Source of the DNA: Brevibacterium sp. p3-SID960 | Lineage (GTDB): Bacteria > Actinomycetota > Actinomycetes > Actinomycetales > Brevibacteriaceae | Length of the DNA stretch: 42,296 nucleotides | Assembly (NCBI RefSeq): GCF_025144725.1 | Contig: NZ_JALXKS010000028.1 | Span: 1 to 42,296 of the forward strand | Direction: 5' to 3' | Shown here: positions 16,205-25,075 of the stretch, piece after piece | How the letters are laid out: each line of letters starts with the position of its first letter | How positions within the stretch are numbered: position 1 is the stretch's first letter | Made by a program: the position numbers and the translations under genes | Notes under the pieces: model-generated | Seen by the model: only the letters and a program-made list of their open reading frames with translations | What the model was told of the DNA's origin: nothing | The model's database searches: none

Positions 16205-17230
16205 ATGCACGTCATATCCGCCGACCCGGTTGTCGTGCCAGCGGCGAAATCCCCTGTGACGCCGCCGCTGGCCGCCCCTGAGCGTGCATGGACGGTCGCC
16301 GGCATCCATGCGGCTGGCCTGTACCTCACAGCACCCGCCGGCCCCAAGGCATGTGCCGGCCTCACAGCACCCGCCGACGTTACAGCGCCTGCCGACCTCA
16401 CAGCGCCTTCCGGGCCGCACACGCTCGTCATCCCGGTCATCGGGATGGGCGCCTACGATCTGCCGACGGCCATCCGCACGCATGTTCCAGCCGATGTCTT
16501 CACCACCGGTGTCAGGACCGGCGATCGGGTCGAGGTCGAACCTGACCGGCTGCTGCTGCCGGCAGCCGAGCTGCGTATCAGACGCGTGTGGCGGCCGCAG
16601 CGCATCAGCGGGGTGCGCTGTCTGGGGATCGGCTGCGGTCACCCCGATAGCCATTCGGCCGAACACCGTGGGAGGACACTCGCTCTGGGTGCCGTGCGTG
16701 CCGCGCTGCAGCCGGGGATCGCCGATGCTGAAGCCAGCGCTGAGGACATCGTCGCGACCGCGCTGGATGGCAGCCGGGGTGCTGCGTCTCGCTGCGGCCG
16801 GGTCGACCAAGCTCTGGCTGAGCGGGTCGCGGCGCTCATCGGCCGCGGTCCCGGACTCACCCCCTCCGGCGATGATGTGCTCTCCGGCATCGCGCTGACC
16901 CTGCGCTGGCAGTCGGCGTGGTGCGCTCTCGCCCAGCTGCGGGCAGCGCTCACACCGCAGCTGGCCTCCACAACGGCGATCTCCGCCTCACTGCTCGAAG
17001 CAGCCCTCGACGGCTGGTGCACGACACCGGTGACCAGGGCGCTGGGTGCCGCCCAGGCAGGTGACCTGCCCGCCTTCGCCGAGCACCTCGGTGCGATCGG
17101 GCACACGTCCGGCTACGACCTCGGCGCCGGTGTCGTGGCGACCTGCCGTGCGCTTTCCCGACCCTCATCTCGCTCCGCCGGCGGATCGCCGGACCCGACA
17201 GAAGGAGAAGACTGTGCTGTCTCACGTTGA
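16205..17230 (+). CDS. allH: DUF2877 protein, AllH-like oxamate carbamoyltransferase subunit
   Basis: The 341-aa protein carries the DUF2877 signature GLTPSGDDVLSG (residues 217-228) and the C-terminal GHTSGYDLGAGV block. In E. coli, AllH (YlbF) works with AllF (FdrA) and AllG (YlbE) as oxamate carbamoyltransferase, converting oxalurate and phosphate to oxamate and carbamoyl phosphate; that assignment is from memory. An Ala/Pro/Thr low-complexity insert with repeated TAPAD units (about residues 42-75) interrupts the N-terminal part. The coding end overlaps the next gene by 17 bases, so the two are coupled. The ATG at 16205 lacks a Shine-Dalgarno and may be read from a leaderless mRNA. Confidence 0.8.
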   Translation: MHVISADPVVVPAAKSPVTPPLAAPERAWTVAGIHAAGLYLTAPAGPKACAGLTAPADVTAPADLTAPSGPHTLVIPVIGMGAYDLPTAIRTHVPADVFTTGVRTGDRVEVEPDRLLLPAAELRIRRVWRPQRISGVRCLGIGCGHPDSHSAEHRGRTLALGAVRAALQPGIADAEASAEDIVATALDGSRGAASRCGRVDQALAERVAALIGRGPGLTPSGDDVLSGIALTLRWQSAWCALAQLRAALTPQLASTTAISASLLEAALDGWCTTPVTRALGAAQAGDLPAFAEHLGAIGHTSGYDLGAGVVATCRALSRPSSRSAGGSPDPTEGEDCAVSR

Positions 17231-20207
17231 CATCCGATCCGGTGTCTACTTCGACTCCGTGAGCCTCATGCAGGCCTCTGCTCGCGTGAAGGACCTCGAC
17301 GGCGTCGCCGACGCGCTCATCGGGATGGGCACGGAGCTCAACCTCGACCTCATGCGCAGCCTCGACTTCGACATCGACCCGGCGGTGAGCCCGAACGACC
17401 TCGTCATCGCTCTGCGGTGTGCTGATGCAGAGGTGTTGGAGGCCGCGGTGGCCGAACTCGATGTGCAGCTGGCTGCGCTGCGCTCCACCGGCGGCGGGCT
17501 CAGCGCCGGTGGCGAGAGCCCAGCGCTGACCGTGGGCTCGGCGGCGAAGAGAACCGAGGCGAACCTCGCTCTCATCTCCGTGCCCGGTGAGCACGCGACG
17601 ACGGAGGCACTCGATGCGATCGCCGCCGGTTGTTCGGTCATGCTCTTCTCTGACAATGTGCCGGTCGAGTCCGAAGTGCTGCTCAAGGATGCAGCGGCCA
17701 CAGCCGATGTCATCGTCATGGGGCCTGACTGCGGCACAGCGGTCGTCTCCCAGGCTGCGTTCGGCTTCGCCAATCGGGTGCCGCCGGGCCGGTTCGGCAT
17801 CGTCGCAGCCTCCGGCACCGGCGCCCAGCAGGTCATGACACTGCTCAGCGCCGCCGGCGAGGGGGTCAGTCATGTGCTGGGCACCGGCGGCCGGGACATG
17901 AGCGCGGCTGTCGGCGGCCGGTCGACGAAGCAGGCGCTGCGGGCGCTGGCGGCTGATGAAGCCACCGAGCACATCATCATCGTCTCGAAGCCAGCCGATG
18001 CCGGTGTCGTCGACGAGGTCGCAGCGCTGGCCGGTGAGCTCGGCGTCGGGGTGACGTGGGCGGTGCTCGGCTCAGGCCGGCCGGATCTGACAGCCGCGGT
18101 CGAAGCGGCGCTGCGCGCTGCAGGTGGGGCGGCACCTGAGTGGCCGTCGTGGCTGCCGGAGGCCTCGGATCAGCGGGCCGGAGGCGGGGATCTGCGCGGC
18201 TACTTCTGCGGTGGCACCCTGGCTGATGAGGCGATGCTCATCGCCTGCCAGGTGCTCGGGCCGGTGCCCTCGAACATCCCACTTGCTGGGGCTGAGCAGC
18301 TCAGCGGCGGCAGAGTGCCGGAGAGCGGGTCGTTCGTCATCGACTTCGGTGATGACGAGATGACCGCAGGGCGTGCCCATCCGATGATCGACCCGAGCCT
18401 GCGACTCGACGCCCTTGAGCGCACCGGCGCCGGCGCTGGCGTCGTGCTGCTCGACCTCGTGCTCGGCTACGGCGCCCACGCAGCACCGGTCGAGCCGCTG
18501 GCCGCAGCGATCGAACGGGTGCGCGCACGTGCGCAGGAGGAGCACGGCCACCGGCTGCCGGTCGTCGTCTCCCTCGTCGGCACCGAGGAGGATCCGCAGG
18601 GACTCTCCGCCAGTGTCGAGGCGCTCACCGCAGCCGGTGCCGAGGTGTTCGCCTCGAATGCTGCCGCGACGCGCCGAGCCCTGGCCCACCTCGGGCACGC
18701 TGCATCCCCGGATGCCGCGCTGAGGCCTGAGTCCGGCGTGCAGACCGACGCGCAGGCCCGCGTGCAGACCGGCGCGTCGACCACGGCTGCTGATGGCGCG
18801 CCGCTGCGCGGTCTCCTGGAGGCCGAGCCGGTCGTGGTGACGGCCGGGCTGTCGCTGTTCGCCCAGGAGCTGCAGGCGCAGGCGGTCGCCGTGACCGAGG
18901 TGGAGTGGCGCCCACCGCTCGGCAGCGCTGCCGCGGTGCAGGCGGTCATGGCCGATCCGCGCCGCGCCGACGCCAACCGCACGGCGATCGAGCGGATGCT
19001 CGCCGCAGGTGCCGAGCTCGTCGCCGTCCGTCCGGCCCGCGAGTGCCTGGGCCTGGCTGACACCGAGTTCCTCCACGCCGGTCCCCCGCTGGCCTGGGAG
19101 GACGCCTCGGGACCGATGCGCGGCGCCCTGGCTGGGGCTGTCGTGTTCGAAGGGCTCGTCGACACGCTTGAGGAGGCCGAGGAGGGGTTGGCCTCTGGCC
19201 GGTTCACATTCGCGCCGTGTCACAGCCGGGAGGCTGTTGGGCCGATGGCTGGTGTGGTGAGCCCGTCGATGTGGATGATGGAGCTGCATGACCCGGTGCA
19301 CGGCAACCGCGCCTACTGCTCGCTCAATGAGGGGCTGGGCAAGGTGCTGCGCTACGGCGCCAACGGCGAGGAGGTGCTCACGCGGCTGCGCTGGATGCGT
19401 GATGTGCTCGGCCCGGTGCTCGCTGAGGCGCTGGCCAGCAGCGGCCCGCTGGATGCGAAGGCGTATGTTTCGCAGATGCTTCAGTCCGGCGACGAGGGCC
19501 ACAACCGCAACCGCACCGGCACGCTGCTGTTCCTGCGCGACATCATGCCCCATCTCTTCTCCCAGGACCGGCCGCAGGAGGATCTCGCCGAGGTCGTCCG
19601 GTTCCTCGGCGCCAACGACTACTTCGCCCTCAACATCGTCATGCCCACCTGCAAGCTCGCCTGCGCTGCGGCGAAGGACGTGCCAGGATCGTCCCTCGTC
19701 GTCACGATGGCCCGCAACGGCACCGAGTTCGGCATTCAGCTCTCCGGCACCGGCGATGCCTGGTTCACCGGACCGGCGCAGCTGCCCGAGGGGCTGTTCC
19801 TCGGCTCGTTCGGGCCGGAGGATGCCAATCCGGATATCGGCGACTCGGCGATCACCGAGACTGCCGGGATCGGGGGGTTCGCGATGGCTGCAGCGCCGGC
19901 GATTGTGCGGCTTGTCGGCGCTGATGTGGCGTTTGCGATCGAGACGACGCAGAAGATGTATGAGATCACCCTCGGTGAGCACCCCTCGCATCAGATCCCG
20001 ATTCTGGAGTTCCGCGGCGTGCCGACCGGCATCGACGCGGCCACCGTCGCCCGGACCGGTGTGCTGCCGCAGATCAACACCGGCATGGCCGGCAGAGTCG
20101 CCGGCGTCGGCCAGGTCGGTGCCGGTCTCGTGAATCCGCCTGAGGAGGCGTTCACAACAGCGATGGAGGCACTCGCCGAGGCGGCGGAGTCACCGGTGAG
20201 GAGCTGA
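17214..20207 (+). CDS. allFG: Fused FdrA (AllF) - DUF1116 (AllG) carbamoyltransferase protein
   Basis: The 997-aa protein joins two polypeptides that are separate in E. coli. Residues 1 to about 570 match FdrA, a succinyl-CoA-synthetase-like fold: GVYFDSVSLM at the start, NLALISVPGEHA, LFSDNVPVE, MGPDCGT at 169-175, ASGTGAQQ near 200, and IDFGDD...HPMIDPSLR near 376. Residues about 590-997 match DUF1116/AllG: LHAGPPLAWED near 620, the NRAYCSLNEGLGKVLR block near 699, HNRNRTG, and DSAITETAGIGGFAM near 875. A variable linker (about 505-530) precedes the last FdrA block. Start is GTG at 17214 with AGGAG 8 bases before it. With AllH it should form a complete oxamate (or related) carbamoyltransferase yielding carbamoyl phosphate for the carbamate kinase in this cluster. 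Confidence 0.88.
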   Translation: MLSHVDIRSGVYFDSVSLMQASARVKDLDGVADALIGMGTELNLDLMRSLDFDIDPAVSPNDLVIALRCADAEVLEAAVAELDVQLAALRSTGGGLSAGGESPALTVGSAAKRTEANLALISVPGEHATTEALDAIAAGCSVMLFSDNVPVESEVLLKDAAATADVIVMGPDCGTAVVSQAAFGFANRVPPGRFGIVAASGTGAQQVMTLLSAAGEGVSHVLGTGGRDMSAAVGGRSTKQALRALAADEATEHIIIVSKPADAGVVDEVAALAGELGVGVTWAVLGSGRPDLTAAVEAALRAAGGAAPEWPSWLPEASDQRAGGGDLRGYFCGGTLADEAMLIACQVLGPVPSNIPLAGAEQLSGGRVPESGSFVIDFGDDEMTAGRAHPMIDPSLRLDALERTGAGAGVVLLDLVLGYGAHAAPVEPLAAAIERVRARAQEEHGHRLPVVVSLVGTEEDPQGLSASVEALTAAGAEVFASNAAATRRALAHLGHAASPDAALRPESGVQTDAQARVQTGASTTAADGAPLRGLLEAEPVVVTAGLSLFAQELQAQAVAVTEVEWRPPLGSAAAVQAVMADPRRADANRTAIERMLAAGAELVAVRPARECLGLADTEFLHAGPPLAWEDASGPMRGALAGAVVFEGLVDTLEEAEEGLASGRFTFAPCHSREAVGPMAGVVSPSMWMMELHDPVHGNRAYCSLNEGLGKVLRYGANGEEVLTRLRWMRDVLGPVLAEALASSGPLDAKAYVSQMLQSGDEGHNRNRTGTLLFLRDIMPHLFSQDRPQEDLAEVVRFLGANDYFALNIVMPTCKLACAAAKDVPGSSLVVTMARNGTEFGIQLSGTGDAWFTGPAQLPEGLFLGSFGPEDANPDIGDSAITETAGIGGFAMAAAPAIVRLVGADVAFAIETTQKMYEITLGEHPSHQIPILEFRGVPTGIDAATVARTGVLPQINTGMAGRVAGVGQVGAGLVNPPEEAFTTAMEALAEAAESPVRS

Positions 20208-20210
20208 GCC

Positions 20211-20274
20211 GGCTGGCCGGTCAGGCGGGGTAACGGCTGGCCGGTCAGGAGTGGGTGCCCGGTGGCCGGTCACG
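20211..20274. repeat. Short direct repeats at the convergent allFG/xdhC junction
   Basis: GGCTGGCCGGTCAGG occurs at 20211-20225 and 20235-20249, and a third, imperfect copy (GGTGGCCGGTCACG, 20261-20274) runs into the xdhC stop codon. The unit spacing is 24-26 bases. No convincing terminator hairpin is seen in this 62-base gap. Confidence 0.6.
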
Positions 20275-21445
20275 AGTGGATCGGGCCAGTGGTGTCGCGC
20301 AGCGGCGCGCCGCTGGCCTGCCACCGCTCCCGGGTGATCTCGGCCAGGATCGAAATCGCGGTGGTCTCCGGGGTGCGGGCGCCGAGGTCGAGGCCGATCG
20401 GCGCGTAGAGCCGGTCGATGAGCTCCTGGGACACCCCGGCTTCGCGCAGCTCTGCGATGCGCCGGTCGTTCGTGCGCCTGCTGCCCATCGCCCCGACATA
20501 GTCAGCTGGACAGCCGAGTGCGACCTGCAGCAGCGGCACATCGAACTTCAGGTCATGGGTGAGCACGGCGATCGCGGTGCTCGGCTCGATCCGGCCGGCA
20601 TCGATCTCAGACTGCAGATAGCGGTGCGGCCAGGACACGACGACCTCGTCGGCCTCCGGGAAGCGGACAGGCGTGGCGAAGACGGGCCGCGCGTCGCAGA
20701 CGGTGACGTGGTATCCGACGAGCTTCGCTGCCGCGGCAAGCGCGCGGGCGTAGTCGATGGCCCCGAAGATGAGCATTCTGGGCCTGCGGCAGAAGGCGCT
20801 GATGAGCACGGCAGTGTCGCTGTCGAGGCGTTCGCCGTGCTTCCCGTACTCGCGGATCTGGGTGGTCCCGGCGGCCAGCAGCCCGACGGCGCCGTCGACG
20901 ACGGAGCAGTCGAGCTGTCCGTCGCCCAGCGAGCCAGCCACGGCCGGTTCCTCCGCCTCGGGTTCGGTGATCGCCAGCCAGCGGCCGGCCGGTGGGGCGA
21001 GCACGTATTCCATCCCGGTCGGCTCGCCGAGCTCATCGCTGGCCAACGGGATCCGAGTGAGCAGAGCGGCCGGTTCGTCGGCAAGGATCTGCCGGCACAC
21101 TGCCGCCAACGGCTCGGCGTCGGCGGTGTCGGTGGGATCGACGCGCCGGATGAGCACGTCGAGCTGGCCGCCGCAGGCCAGGCCGACGGCGAAGGCCTCG
21201 TCATCGGAGACGCCGTAACGGCCCAGGCGCGGCTGGCCGTCGTCGATGGTGAGCTGGGCGGCGGCGTGCACGGCCCCTTCGACGCAGCCGCCGGACAGCG
21301 ACCCGATGGCCCGTCCCGAGGCGGTGACCGCCATCGCGGTCCCGGCCGGGCGAGGTGCTGAGGACCAAGTCCGGATGATCGTGCACACGGCCATGGGCTC
21401 GTCACCGGTGAGCAGGTCGAGGATCTCGGAGGCGATGTCGCGCAT
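20270..21445 (-). CDS. xdhC: XdhC/CoxF family molybdenum cofactor maturation protein
   Basis: The 391-aa protein has the N-terminal XdhC_CoxI domain, with GSLSGGCVEGAV (Cys54 in SGGCVEG) characteristic of the family, and a C-terminal Rossmann domain starting at MLIFGAIDYARALA (about residue 233) and followed by VCDARP. XdhC binds Mo cofactor, promotes its sulfuration and inserts it into xanthine-dehydrogenase-type enzymes. The ATG at 21445 has GGGGTGAG upstream and lies 5 bases after the coxE stop. It is the last gene of the hyuA operon. Its client is most likely the Mo hydroxylase at 8.8-12.8 kb, as no other one is in the window. Confidence 0.9.
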   Translation of the reverse strand: MRDIASEILDLLTGDEPMAVCTIIRTWSSAPRPAGTAMAVTASGRAIGSLSGGCVEGAVHAAAQLTIDDGQPRLGRYGVSDDEAFAVGLACGGQLDVLIRRVDPTDTADAEPLAAVCRQILADEPAALLTRIPLASDELGEPTGMEYVLAPPAGRWLAITEPEAEEPAVAGSLGDGQLDCSVVDGAVGLLAAGTTQIREYGKHGERLDSDTAVLISAFCRRPRMLIFGAIDYARALAAAAKLVGYHVTVCDARPVFATPVRFPEADEVVVSWPHRYLQSEIDAGRIEPSTAIAVLTHDLKFDVPLLQVALGCPADYVGAMGSRRTNDRRIAELREAGVSQELIDRLYAPIGLDLGARTPETTAISILAEITRERWQASGAPLRDTTGPIHS

Positions 21446-21450
21446 GCCGC

Positions 21451-22512
21451 TCACCCCGCGACGGCTGCGGCGAGCCGGAAGTAGTCGGCGATGGTGGTGC
21501 CGGGCAGCAGCGCGTCGACGTGCGGGCGGATCGCGCGGATGCCGCGGATGTCGGGCTGCCAGCCGGTTCGCCCGGCTCGCGGGTTGACCCACAGGAATCG
21601 TGCGCACAGGCGGCTGGCGCGGGCTGCGGCTGCGGCGAGAGCGTCGGTGTCGCCGTCTTCCCATCCGTCGGAGATGACGACGAGGGTGGCCCCGCGCAGC
21701 CTGCCGGCGTGCCGGTCGATCAGCTGCTGGAGGGTCTCGCCGAGCCGGGTGCCGCCGCCGAGGTCGGGGACCTGTCCGCTGCGCGTGCCGGGCCGACCGG
21801 TGCGCACGCCTGCGGTGACGTCAGTCAGTGCGGTCCCGGCGGTGAAGACGCTGACGTGCTGGCCGCCTTCCGCTGCGGCTGCTGCGAAGGCCAGCTGGGT
21901 GGTGTGGAAAGGCTGCATGCTGGCCGAGACGTCGAGGACGATGACGATCGGGCGGGGCACCTCGCGGCGCTCCTGCGTCGGCAGGCTCGTGATCTCTCCG
22001 GTCGCGAGCAGTTCGCGCAGCACCTGTCGCACATGCAGACGGTCGGCGCGTCCGCGCCGGCATCGCGGCCGGCGCCGCTGCGGTGGGCTCAGGCGCAGGC
22101 CGGCGAGCTGGGCGCGAGCGTCGGCGGCATCGGACCCCAGCAGTTCGGCGATGTCGGTCTCGCGCAGCACTGCGGCCTTCGAGGCTGCGGCAGCCCGCGG
22201 TTCGGGATCGCCGGTTTCTATGTCGTCGTCGCCGGGCAGCGCGTCAGGCACGTCGATCTCGACGTCGATGCCCGGCGGGGCCGCGGCAGCCGGGTGGCGG
22301 GAGAAGAACCGCTCGAAGTGGATGCTGAAGTCCGCCCACTGCTCAGCGGTGGTGCACCAGGCGGCGCGGGTGACGGTGTAGACATGCTGCCGTTCAATCG
22401 TTCCGAGGGCGCCGAGCCCGGCCACGGCGGTGTGCAGCCGGCCGGGGTCAACGGGGTATCCGTGACGGGCGAGGCTGCGGGCGAAGTCGGTGAGCACTGC
22501 GGTCATCGTCAT
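21451..22512 (-). CDS. coxE: CoxE-like von Willebrand factor A domain protein
   Basis: The 353-aa protein has an N-terminal helical region, an acidic linker (about 81-110), an Arg-rich stretch (145-158), and a C-terminal VWA domain whose metal-site motif is DVSAS at 194-198, followed by VISDGWEDGD. The N-terminal FARSLARHGYPV and ADFSIHFERFF are typical of the CoxE/MadC group. CoxE works with the CoxD AAA+ ATPase in post-translational maturation of the Mo active site. The ATG overlaps the coxD stop by 4 bases (ATGA). An internal ATG at 22506 is an alternative start. Confidence 0.9.
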   Translation of the reverse strand: MTMTAVLTDFARSLARHGYPVDPGRLHTAVAGLGALGTIERQHVYTVTRAAWCTTAEQWADFSIHFERFFSRHPAAAAPPGIDVEIDVPDALPGDDDIETGDPEPRAAAASKAAVLRETDIAELLGSDAADARAQLAGLRLSPPQRRRPRCRRGRADRLHVRQVLRELLATGEITSLPTQERREVPRPIVIVLDVSASMQPFHTTQLAFAAAAAEGGQHVSVFTAGTALTDVTAGVRTGRPGTRSGQVPDLGGGTRLGETLQQLIDRHAGRLRGATLVVISDGWEDGDTDALAAAAARASRLCARFLWVNPRAGRTGWQPDIRGIRAIRPHVDALLPGTTIADYFRLAAAVAG

Positions 22513-23420
22513 GACGGTCTCCGCGGTGGTGCCCCGCCGATGACCGGCCCGCGGGCGCGGACCTGTTCGGCGTCCTCGGCATCCTTGATGAGTGCGCCGA
22601 GCGTGGCCTGCGCGGTCGCAGCGTCGAGGTCGACGGCACGGAGTGCGACGAGCGAACGCAGCCAGTCGATCGCCTCGGCTGTACCCGGCGGCCGGTTGAG
22701 GACCATCTGCCGGACCGCGCGCACATAGTCACTGGTCGCAGCCACAAGCGCCTCGTTCGCCTCAGGCACATGGAGGGCGAGGATCTGCTGTTCGGCTTCC
22801 CGGTCGGGGAAGTCGAACCAGTGGTAAAAGCAGCGGCGGCGCAGCGCATCGTGGATTTCGCGGGTGCGGTTGGAGGTGATGACCACCAGCGGCGGCTGGG
22901 CGGTCTCGATGCGGCCGAGTTCGGGGATCGACAGGGCCCATTCGGAGAGCACTTCGAGCAGGAGTGCTTCGAACTCGTCATCGGCCCGGTCGATCTCGTC
23001 GATGAGCAGCACCGCCCGCTGCCCCTCGTCCGAGGCGGTGAGTGCGGCCAGGATCGGGCGGGTGAGGAGGAAGCGTTCGGAGTACAGCTGCGCTTCGAGC
23101 TTCCCGGCTTCGGCCGTTTCGGCGGCATGGGCGGCTTCCAGGGTGCGCAGGTAGAGGATCTGGGAGCGGAAGTCCCAGTCGTAGAGCGCCTGGGCGGCGT
23201 CGATGCCCTCGTAACACTGCAGCCGAAACAGCCGCCCGCCGTGGACGGCGGCCAGCGCGTGCGCCAGCGCCGTCTTGCCGACTCCGGGCGGTCCCTCGCA
23301 CAGCAGCGGCCGGTCGAGCCTGCCGGACAGCCACGCGATCGTCGCCAGCGCATCATCGGCAACGTAGCCGTGGTCCATGAGCGCGTCTCTCAGCTGCTGC
23401 CAGTCTGCAGGTGAAGTCAT
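22509..23420 (-). CDS. coxD: CoxD-like MoxR-type AAA+ ATPase
   Basis: The 303-aa protein is a MoxR-branch AAA+ ATPase. Walker A is GPPGVGKT (43-50), Walker B is VLLIDEID (137-143), and sensor I is TSNRTREIHDAL, followed by the RRRCFYHWFDFP arginine-finger region. CoxD is needed to mature the Mo-Cu site in CO dehydrogenase; homologues accompany form II enzymes too. AGGAGG lies 5 bases before the ATG at 23420, which overlaps the preceding gene's stop (ATGA). Together with coxE and xdhC it forms the CoxDEF maturation set, here placed downstream of hyuAB and arcC. Confidence 0.92.
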   Translation of the reverse strand: MTSPADWQQLRDALMDHGYVADDALATIAWLSGRLDRPLLCEGPPGVGKTALAHALAAVHGGRLFRLQCYEGIDAAQALYDWDFRSQILYLRTLEAAHAAETAEAGKLEAQLYSERFLLTRPILAALTASDEGQRAVLLIDEIDRADDEFEALLLEVLSEWALSIPELGRIETAQPPLVVITSNRTREIHDALRRRCFYHWFDFPDREAEQQILALHVPEANEALVAATSDYVRAVRQMVLNRPPGTAEAIDWLRSLVALRAVDLDAATAQATLGALIKDAEDAEQVRARGPVIGGAPPRRPS

Positions 23421-24082
23421 CGGCCCTCCTCCCGCGCGCATGCGTCGGGAAGCAGCTTCGGCAGCCGCAGGCCGGCGGCCCGCAGCTGCACGGGAGTGTC
23501 GATGTCGGCACCGGTGCACAGGTGGCTGCAGTCGACTTCGCGCACCGCACCCGAGGCGAAGACCGCCTTCGCGCCCGAGTCCCCAGTGGCGGTGTCGATG
23601 ACCTGCTGCCAGTGCTGCGATCCGATGACGACGGGGTGTCCGGGACGCGCGCCGAACATCGCCCGCACGAGGCTCGTCTCGATGCTCTGCTCGCGGGCAG
23701 CGGCGATGACCGCCTCGATGGCGGCTGCGGTGATGCCGGGGACATCGGCGAGCAGGATGACGACGGCGCGGATGCGCTCGCCGGCAGACGTCTCGGCAGC
23801 AGCGCGCAGCCCTGCCCGCAGCGAGGCCGACAGGCCGTCCTGCCAGTCCGGGGCGTGGGCGGCCCGGGCGCCAGCCGGCACTCCGGCGGCGACCGCCTCG
23901 GCGGCGGCACCGGTTACGACGACGATCTCGGACAGCCCGGCAGCCGTCAGCTGGTCGCACAGCCTGGCCACGACCGGCTGCCCGCAGGAGGTGCGCAGCA
24001 GACCCTTGGGCACACCGAGGCGCGACCCGGCACCGGCGGCGAGCACAATGCCGGCGATGTCGCTGTTGGGTGCGTGCCTCAC
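23417..24082 (-). CDS. mocA: MobA/MocA-like Mo-cofactor nucleotidyltransferase
   Basis: The 221-aa protein shows the nucleotidyltransferase N-terminus LAAGAGSRLGVPKGLL (about 14-29), a central LLADVPGIT with the metal-binding Asp, and GHPVVIG. MocA attaches CMP to molybdopterin to form the dinucleotide cofactor used by xanthine-dehydrogenase-family enzymes; MobA uses GMP. Its position between carbamate kinase and coxDE suggests a dedicated cofactor supplier. Start is GTG at 24082 with AAGGAGG 5 bases before it; the upstream in-frame stretch is antisense to arcC and is not coding. Confidence 0.87.
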   Translation of the reverse strand: MRHAPNSDIAGIVLAAGAGSRLGVPKGLLRTSCGQPVVARLCDQLTAAGLSEIVVVTGAAAEAVAAGVPAGARAAHAPDWQDGLSASLRAGLRAAAETSAGERIRAVVILLADVPGITAAAIEAVIAAAREQSIETSLVRAMFGARPGHPVVIGSQHWQQVIDTATGDSGAKAVFASGAVREVDCSHLCTGADIDTPVQLRAAGLRLPKLLPDACAREEGR

Positions 24083-24116
24083 GGTTCCTCCTTGTGCCAG
24101 GCGGCCTGTCTCCAGT

Positions 24117-25073
24117 CTAGGAGCTGGCTGTTCCCCTGGCGGCGGCTGGCGTGACGCGCGTGCCGGTTCTCCCGGCGATGGCCGCCGGCACGGCGGCAAG
24201 CGCGGTGATGATGCCGACGCCGCGGCCGGAGGCGGCGAAGTCGACGACTGCCTCGACTTTCGGGCCCATCGATCCGGAGGCGAAGTGCCCGGCGTCGGCG
24301 AGCCGCTGCATCTGCGCGACGGTGATCTCACCGATCGGCTGTTCGTCCTCGGTGCCGTAGCCGATGATCGCGTGCTCGACGTCGGTGGCGATGACGAGCC
24401 GGTCGACGTCGAGGTCGGCGGCCAGCCGGGCGGCGGAGAGGTCCTTGTCGATGACGGCTTCGACGCCGTTCCATCCAGGCCCATCAGCCGCCACCGGGAT
24501 GCCGCCTCCACCGGCGGCGACGACCACCCAGCCGGCGGCGACGAGCGTGGCGATCGTCGGGGTCTCCAGGATCTCCAACGGCCGCGGGGAGGGCACGACG
24601 CGCCGCCAGCCGCGGGCGCCGAAGTCCTTCCACACCTGGCCGTGGGCGCTCATCTGGGCGGCGTGTGCGGCGTCGCGATAGGTGCCGATCGGCTTGACCG
24701 GGTCGGTGAACGCCGGGTCGTCGCCGTCGACGCGGGTGCGGGTGACGACGGCGGCGACCTGCCGGTGCATGCCCCGGGTGGTGAGCTCCTGTTCGAGCCG
24801 GTTGACGATAGTGAACCCGATCGTCCCCTGGGTCTGCGCGCCGCACCAGTCGAGCGACACCGGCGGCAGCTCTGCGGCGGCGAGTTCGTTCTTGCGCAGG
24901 ATGTTGCCGACCTGCGGGCCGTTGCCGTGGGTGATGATGACCTCGTGGCCGTCAGCCAGCAGCTCGGCGATGTGCCCGCAGGCCTGCGCGATCGCCGCCC
25001 GCTGGTCATCCGGTGAAGATGAGCCGTCGGGGGCGGTCATCGCATTGCCGCCGAGGGCGATGAGCACGCGCAT
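24117..25073 (-). CDS. arcC: Carbamate kinase
   Basis: The 318-aa protein belongs to the amino acid kinase fold and has the usual length. It begins VLIALGGNAM, has THGNGPQVGN at 48-57, the substrate loop region near AAGGGGIPV, DKDLSAARLA, ATDVEHA and the C-terminal GSMGPKVEA block. The enzyme interconverts carbamoyl phosphate plus ADP with carbamate plus ATP. There is no arginine deiminase or catabolic ornithine carbamoyltransferase nearby, so the carbamoyl phosphate more likely comes from AllFG-AllH. The ATG is 2 bases after the hyuB stop, with no clear ribosome site of its own, so it is probably coupled to hyuB. Confidence 0.95.
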   Translation of the reverse strand: MRVLIALGGNAMTAPDGSSSPDDQRAAIAQACGHIAELLADGHEVIITHGNGPQVGNILRKNELAAAELPPVSLDWCGAQTQGTIGFTIVNRLEQELTTRGMHRQVAAVVTRTRVDGDDPAFTDPVKPIGTYRDAAHAAQMSAHGQVWKDFGARGWRRVVPSPRPLEILETPTIATLVAAGWVVVAAGGGGIPVAADGPGWNGVEAVIDKDLSAARLAADLDVDRLVIATDVEHAIIGYGTEDEQPIGEITVAQMQRLADAGHFASGSMGPKVEAVVDFAASGRGVGIITALAAVPAAIAGRTGTRVTPAAARGTASS

Positions 25074-25075
25074 GC

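Noticed and set aside
14456..17230. A 924-codon open frame on the plus strand running through pucR into allH
   Set aside because: The first 1.7 kb is antisense to a clear PucR gene; only the part from 16205 has family signatures.
18072..19991. A 639-codon minus-strand frame under allFG
   Set aside because: No domain-like pattern; the plus strand shows continuous FdrA and DUF1116 motifs.
24117..25073. Carbamate kinase as part of an arginine deiminase pathway
   Set aside because: No arcA, arcB or arcD in the window; it is embedded in the hyu operon.
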